Shown here piece by piece: positions 60,141-64,000 of a stretch of DNA of 64,000 nucleotides. Under the pieces are notes generated by a model, which saw only the letters and a list, made by a program, of their open reading frames with translations, was not told the origin of the DNA and did not search any database. Numbering within the stretch: the stretch's first letter is position 1; each line of letters begins with the position of its first letter. The stretch is from Maledivibacter halophilus. GTDB taxonomy: Bacteria > Bacillota > Clostridia > Peptostreptococcales > Caminicellaceae. A program made the position numbers and the translations under genes. The stretch covers positions 1 to 64,000 of the forward strand of contig NZ_FUZT01000010.1 in NCBI RefSeq assembly GCF_900167445.1. The letters run 5' to 3'.

Positions 60141-60299
60141 CCTAAATCCTCCTTAATGTAAAATCTCATTTTTAACGCCATCTTGAACAATATTAAATAC
60201 TAAACTAAAAAATCCTAAAATATTTTTTTCTTTACCTCCCTTCAACTCCTATATTGATAACCTTTTCCCTTGGCTGCCAAAGCATATTAAACTTATTAC

Positions 60300-60314
60300 G
60301 CAAATGCCATACCA
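60300..60314 (-). promoter_or_regulatory. Sigma-54-type promoter of the DASS-VOR operon
   Basis: On the minus strand TGGTATGGCATTTGC (60314-60300) fits TGG-N9-TTGC with GG and GC 10 nt apart. Transcription would start near 60290, about 150 nt before the transporter start. Confidence 0.7.
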
Positions 60315-60365
60315 ATTGTATTATTATTGAATTTCCTTCTTTACAGCCTTCACACTCTATGGGGC

Positions 60366-60414
60366 TTGAAACTTTTTGTTTCAATAACGTTTTATTTCGT
60401 TTCATACGTTTCAA
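60366..60414 (-). promoter_or_regulatory. Activator boxes TTGAAAC-N5-GTTTCAA
   Basis: A perfect palindrome, TTGAAAC (60366-60372) and GTTTCAA (60378-60384), is followed by two more GTTTCA(A) half sites at 60399-60404 and 60408-60414. They lie 50-100 bp upstream of the -24 element, a normal place for enhancer sites of the PrpR-type activator encoded next door. Confidence 0.65.
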
Positions 60415-60420
60415 TATTTA

Positions 60421-60603
60421 TAAATGTGTGACTGAGAAACTAAAGAAACGGAAGTAGACTCTGAGGTTTCCTTGCAGGCGATTTTTATAAACCAGTTTAT
60501 CCTTTTCCTTTAATTTAAATAAAAACTGGTTTATAGACAGAGATAAAAAGGATTCTCAGTGGATACTGAAGTAAATTAAATTTCTTAATCACATATCTAT
60601 AAG
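60421..60603. repeat. Palindromic repeat family R2, copy 4
   Basis: This copy is nearly identical to copy 3 (51184-51360), in the same orientation. It lies between the activator boxes of the DASS operon and the terminator of the PrpR-like gene. The pair brackets ilvBN and the whole DASS-VOR operon. Confidence 0.8.
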
Positions 60604-60613
60604 TTATAGACAT

Positions 60614-60657
60614 AAAAAAACTACCTTTGACTATTTTTATAAAAATTCAAAGGTAAT
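60614..60657 (-). terminator. Terminator of the PrpR-like gene
   Basis: ATTACCTTTGA and TCAAAGGTAGT pair on the minus strand (60657-60647 with 60630-60620), and seven T follow. Confidence 0.8.
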
Positions 60658-60700
60658 TTTTAATAAATTTCCCTAAAAGAATTTAGAAACATTCATTGTT

Positions 60701-62605
60701 TTACTCTATTTTGTATTCCTTTATCTTTCTCCACAATGTGGTTCTGCCCATTCCCAATTCTTTAGCTGCCTTTGTTTTAGACCAATTTGAATCTTCTAGA
60801 GCCCTTATAATTCTTTGTTTTTCATTGGAAGTATATTTATTTTCAATGGACATATTTTCAATTTCAAGGTTCAATACTTTTGTTAAAAGATCTTTATAAT
60901 TGCAGAAAGTATATATTTTTTCTTTTAATATAACCATTGTTCTTTCTAATACATTCTCTAACTCTCTTATATTTCCATACCAATCATAATCCTTCAATAA
61001 TTTGAAAATTTCATCCCATTTTTCCTTATTTTCACTATACAATTTGTAATCTTTTCTTTTTATAAAATGAACACCTATTTTCTTAATATCTTCTCTTCTT
61101 TTTCTCAGAGAAGGTAAAGTCAGTCTTAAAATATTTATTCTATAAAATAAATCCTTTCTAAATCTGCCTTTTTTAACTTCCATAGCCAAATTTGCATTGG
61201 TGGCAGCAACAACTCTCACATCTACAGGTATTATTTTGTCACTTCCCAATCTTCGTATTTCCTTTTCCTGTAAGACTCTAAGGAGCTGTGCCTGAAGAGG
61301 CAGTGGAATTTCAGCAATTTCATCTAAGAAAATAGTTCCTTCATGGGCCAATTCAAAAAGTCCAATTTTACCTCCTTTTTTTCCTCCTGTAAAGGTTCCT
61401 CCTTCATATCCAAATAGTTCAGATTCCAATATGCTTTCTGGAAGTGCCGCACAATTTATAGCAACAAAGGGTCTTGAATTTCTTAAGCTGTAATTATGTA
61501 TGCTTTGTGCAAATAACTCCTTACCTGTTCCCGTTTCTCCATATATTAGTATGGTTGAAGATGTTTTCGCATAGCCCTTAGCAATATCAATAGTTTCCTT
61601 CATTGATTGACTGTCACTTATAATATCCTTAAAGGAATATTTAGCAAATAGACCTTTTTTAGCTAGTTTCCTTCTTATTTCCCTTTCATTCTCCTGAATT
61701 ATTTTTATATCCTGAAATGTAGATACAGCCCCTCTAATTTCATTGTCAATAGAAATAGGAACTCTATTTATTGTTATATGCCTATTATTTATTTTTGTTA
61801 TTTTATTAATTTCCTTTACACCGGTTTTTAATATATCTACTAATTTTAAATTGGGTATAAGATTATTAACATCTTTTCCTATGGCTTCTTCATAGGAAAT
61901 ATTCATTAATTTTTCTGCACAGGGATTAAATACATTTATCTTGTAATTTTCGTCAATTCCTATAATTCCATCATAGGAAAAATTCAAAACAGTTTTATAT
62001 TTTTCCATTTGAACTTTATATTCATCGGATTTTCTTTTTTCTTCTTTTTGAATTTTGTAGACTTCTTTTGCAGTATTGATGGCGTTGACAATTGAATCCT
62101 TTGAAGAATTTATCCTTATATAATCAATATTATTTTTTTTACAATAAAACTCTGTTAATATCCCACCAATTCCCAATACAATGCCATCCTTTAATGCTTT
62201 TTTTACTAATTCTTCAGCCTCCATTTCATCTCTAAATATGTATTGTTTAATGGAAACGCTAATTAATTCACTGACAGTATCTATATCTTCAAATCTTTTG
62301 TTATAACAAAATACCCCTATCTTCTCTTTTATTTCCTTTGCTTTTTTTAAGGCATCCAGATAATCTCCCAAATTGTGGACTATATCTACTACAGGTAATT
62401 TTATTCTTTTTTGAATATATTTAGTATTGCCTCCTCTGCTTATAAAAACCTTATCCTCGTTTTCTCCAAGTTTTTTACATAAACTTACTGCTTCATCGAA
62501 GAATCCCGTGTAAACATCTATCTCCTCCTTCATTTCTTCAACAATAGCTTTTACTTTTTCAGTAAGTTCATTATAGGGAGAGATAACTACAATATTACTG
62601 GTCAT
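60701..62605 (-). CDS. PrpR-type sigma-54 activator
   Basis: I choose ATG 62605 (MTSNIVVISPYNELTEKVKA), because AGAGGTGA lies upstream; a longer frame adds 13 poorly supported residues. The 634-residue protein has a PrpR_N ligand domain (to about residue 185), a PAS domain (VLNFSYDGIIGIDENYKINV near 215-310), an AAA+ domain near 340-570 (Walker A YGETGTGKELFAQS, Walker B EGTIFLDEIAEIPLPLQAQL), and a Fis-type helix-turn-helix (ALEDSNWSKTKAAKELGMGR, then TTLWRKIKEYKIE). The sigma-54 contact loop reads GTFTGG instead of GAFTGA. It should sense a small carboxylate or acyl compound and activate the operon downstream. Confidence 0.92.
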   Translation of the reverse strand: MTSNIVVISPYNELTEKVKAIVEEMKEEIDVYTGFFDEAVSLCKKLGENEDKVFISRGGNTKYIQKRIKLPVVDIVHNLGDYLDALKKAKEIKEKIGVFCYNKRFEDIDTVSELISVSIKQYIFRDEMEAEELVKKALKDGIVLGIGGILTEFYCKKNNIDYIRINSSKDSIVNAINTAKEVYKIQKEEKRKSDEYKVQMEKYKTVLNFSYDGIIGIDENYKINVFNPCAEKLMNISYEEAIGKDVNNLIPNLKLVDILKTGVKEINKITKINNRHITINRVPISIDNEIRGAVSTFQDIKIIQENEREIRRKLAKKGLFAKYSFKDIISDSQSMKETIDIAKGYAKTSSTILIYGETGTGKELFAQSIHNYSLRNSRPFVAINCAALPESILESELFGYEGGTFTGGKKGGKIGLFELAHEGTIFLDEIAEIPLPLQAQLLRVLQEKEIRRLGSDKIIPVDVRVVAATNANLAMEVKKGRFRKDLFYRINILRLTLPSLRKRREDIKKIGVHFIKRKDYKLYSENKEKWDEIFKLLKDYDWYGNIRELENVLERTMVILKEKIYTFCNYKDLLTKVLNLEIENMSIENKYTSNEKQRIIRALEDSNWSKTKAAKELGMGRTTLWRKIKEYKIE

Positions 62606-62635
62606 AAAATTCACCTCTAATAGAAAATATTTGTA

Positions 62636-62662
62636 ATTGAGCAAATTACATAATTTCTCAAT
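62636..62662. repeat. Minimal MITE-like end pair
   Basis: TTGAGCAAATTACATAATTT followed by CTCAA resembles the two terminal inverted repeats of the MITE-like family fused with almost nothing between. It lies 30 bp upstream of the PrpR-like start. It may be an excision remnant or a chance match. Confidence 0.35.
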
Positions 62663-62804
62663 TTTATACTTATATCATAATTCTAAAAATTCTAAATTGA
62701 AAAATCAAGTCTATAAACATTGAAAAAGGCAGAATTTTGTCAAATTATATTATTTTTTTCTTCTTAAAAAATTTTGCTTATTTTTTAAATCTTCAAATTT
62801 CTTC

Positions 62805-62833
62805 TTGACAATAAAAAATACTGTTGCTATAAT
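62805..62833 (+). promoter_or_regulatory. Promoter of the leuC leader
   Basis: TTGACA (62805-62810) and TATAAT (62828-62833), both perfect, are 17 bp apart, with TG before the -10. The T-box leader starts about 40 bp later. Confidence 0.85.
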
Positions 62834-62871
62834 CTTGTATAATTAAACAAAAAATTGATAATTCTTAATGT

Positions 62872-63127
62872 TATGACGGAGACCGGTATTTTATTTTATA
62901 GTCTCAGAGAATCGGTGGCTGGTGAAAACCGACACTATAATAATATACGTCTCACTCCCGAGCAGTGTCCTTGAACAGTTGATTTCTTATTAGAGGACAA
63001 CGCCTGGCCCCGTTAAAGGCCTTAGCTTATTTTATCTTGGAAAGAGGTGTCCTTATTTTAGGATACAATTAAGGTGGTACCGCGGGTGTTTTCTCGTCCT
63101 TGAATATTTATTCAAGGGCGTTTTTTT
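62872..63127 (+). promoter_or_regulatory. Leucine T-box leader of leuC
   Basis: The leader contains the T-box AAGGTGGTACCGCGGG (63071-63086) and a terminator of GTCCTTGAATA and ATTCAAGGGC with a T-run to 63127. The specifier position reads CTC before A (62951-62953) in CTCACTCCCGAGC, the same context as in the leuA leader, so tRNA-Leu is the likely signal. Confidence 0.9.
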
Positions 63128-63155
63128 AATACATTTTTAAAAGGAGGTCATTTAT

Positions 63156-64000
63156 ATGGGTATGACTATGACACAAAAAATACTAGCAGATCATGCCGGA
63201 TTAAAGAGTGTAAAAGCAGGAGAATTTATTGAGGCAAATTTAGATTTGGTTTTAGGTAATGATATTACTACCCCTGTTGCAATTACTGAATTTAATAAAA
63301 TGAGTTTTGATAAGGTTTTTGATAAGAAAAAAATTGCAATTGTTCCCGATCATTTTACTCCAAGTAAAGATATTAAGTCGGCACAACAATGTAAATGTGT
63401 AAGAGAATTTGCATATGATAAGAAAATTGAAAATTACTTTGAAATTGGAGAAATGGGCATTGAACATGCCTTGATCCCGGAAAAAGGTCTTGTTGTTCCA
63501 GGAGATGTGGTCATTGGAGCCGATTCCCATACTTGTACCTACGGTGCACTAGGGGCTTTTTCCACTGGAATTGGAAGTACTGATATGGCTGCAGGTATGG
63601 CCACCGGTAAATGTTGGTTTAAGGTTCCCGGGGCTTTAAAATTTGTTTTATCAGGAAAATTAAATAAATGGGTCAGTGGAAAGGATGTTATTCTCCATAT
63701 CATTGGTATGATAGGAGTTGACGGAGCCCTTTATAAATCTATGGAATTTGTGGGAGAAGGATTAAAGAATTTATCTATAGATGACAGATTTACCATTGCC
63801 AATATGGCTATAGAAGCTGGAGGGAAAAATGGAATTTTCATGGTTGATGATATTACTTTAGATTATGTCAAGGAGCATTCCACTAAGGAGTATAAAATAT
63901 ACGCTCCAGATGAGGACGCCCAGTACGATGAGGTTTATGAAATAGACCTGTCTTCTATTCGTCCTACAGTTTCTTTCCCTCATCTGCCTGATAATACTCG
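63156..64000 (+). CDS. leuC: 3-isopropylmalate dehydratase, large subunit, cut by window end
   Basis: AAGGAGG (63142-63148) precedes ATG 63156. The first 281 residues are present and open to the edge. They match the short (about 420-residue) LeuC/HacA type: [38 protein letters not shown] near residue 65, the aconitase segment [20 protein letters not shown] near 116, and [17 protein letters not shown]. The cluster-binding Cys residues further on lie beyond the window. It isomerises 2- to 3-isopropylmalate with LeuD in leucine synthesis. A minus-strand frame at 63252-63530 is a shadow. Confidence 0.95.
   Translation, partial: MGMTMTQKILADHAGLKSVKAGEFIEANLDLVLGNDITTPVAITEFNKMSFDKVFDKKKIAIVPDHFTPSKDIKSAQQCKCVREFAYDKKIENYFEIGEMGIEHALIPEKGLVVPGDVVIGADSHTCTYGALGAFSTGIGSTDMAAGMATGKCWFKVPGALKFVLSGKLNKWVSGKDVILHIIGMIGVDGALYKSMEFVGEGLKNLSIDDRFTIANMAIEAGGKNGIFMVDDITLDYVKEHSTKEYKIYAPDEDAQYDEVYEIDLSSIRPTVSFPHLPDNT

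Noticed and set aside
3120..60603. CRISPR or satellite array
   Set aside because: The R2 and MITE-like copies are dispersed singly with no regular spacers and no cas genes.
1..64000. tRNA or rRNA genes
   Set aside because: No cloverleaf with GGTTCGA-type arm and CCA end, and no rRNA-like conserved stretch, was noticed on reading; a covariance search was not possible here.

Overview
The window is low-GC bacterial DNA with strong AGGAGG-type ribosome binding sites, two leucine T-box leaders, a PBSX-type contractile tail module, sigma-54 regulated operons and ferredoxin-dependent 2-oxoacid oxidation. Together these suggest an anaerobic Clostridia/Tissierellia-like Firmicute; this is inferred from gene content, and no rRNA, tRNA or other taxonomic marker is present.

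Region 1 (1-15.2 kb, minus strand): the end of an IS4-type element, then a contractile tail locus read from about 15.1 kb down to 1 kb. The order is tail terminator, sheath, tube, assembly chaperone with a -1 frameshift extension, tape measure, XkdP-, XkdQ- and XkdR-like proteins, baseplate J, XkdU-like protein, and several fibre genes. The fibres include a beta-propeller protein and a beta-helix (pectin-lyase fold) protein. No terminase, portal, capsid, integrase or replication gene is visible, so the locus looks like an R-type tailocin (diffocin-like particle) or a stripped prophage. A rho-independent terminator sits in front of the first tail gene. The DUF2634 (XkdS) gene is out of its usual place, in a fibre cassette bracketed by two copies of a repeat.

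Region 2 (15.2-38 kb): a secreted protein with a palindromic operator far upstream, a TraX-like protein, gene remnants, a cystine-type ABC transporter, an EIIA-Glc protein, a small operon of zinc-ribbon, TPR and M50-like membrane proteins, an alpha/beta hydrolase behind a sigma-54-like promoter, a CapA protein, phage-type regulators (ArpU/RinA-like, Com-like), an SOS-box-controlled protein consisting only of a LexA DNA-binding domain, a phospholipase C-like protein, D-cysteine desulfhydrase with an NhaC-type antiporter, RarA, and a pair of large secreted proteins.

Region 3 (38-47.9 kb): two sulfatases without signal peptides, a DUF3604 protein and a mannose-family PTS (IIB-IIC-IID-IIA). A LevR-like sigma-54 activator is transcribed divergently. 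A consensus -24/-12 promoter and repeated AAACACTAA boxes lie between them. The likely job is uptake and intracellular desulfation of sulfated sugars.

Region 4 (48-64 kb): branched-chain amino acid genes (leuA-ilvC behind a T-box, ilvBN, and leuC behind a second T-box). Between ilvBN and leuC lies a sigma-54/PrpR-type operon with a DASS transporter, HMG-CoA lyase, class III CoA-transferase and a four-subunit VOR/KOR-type ferredoxin oxidoreductase. It plausibly takes up a branched hydroxy-dicarboxylate, activates it with CoA, cleaves it and oxidises the resulting 2-oxoacid. Two nearly identical repeat copies bracket ilvBN plus this operon.

Two dispersed repeat families run through the window. 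One is MITE-like and shares its end with the IS4-type element at the left edge. The other is a palindromic element of about 150-180 bp with four long and two truncated copies.
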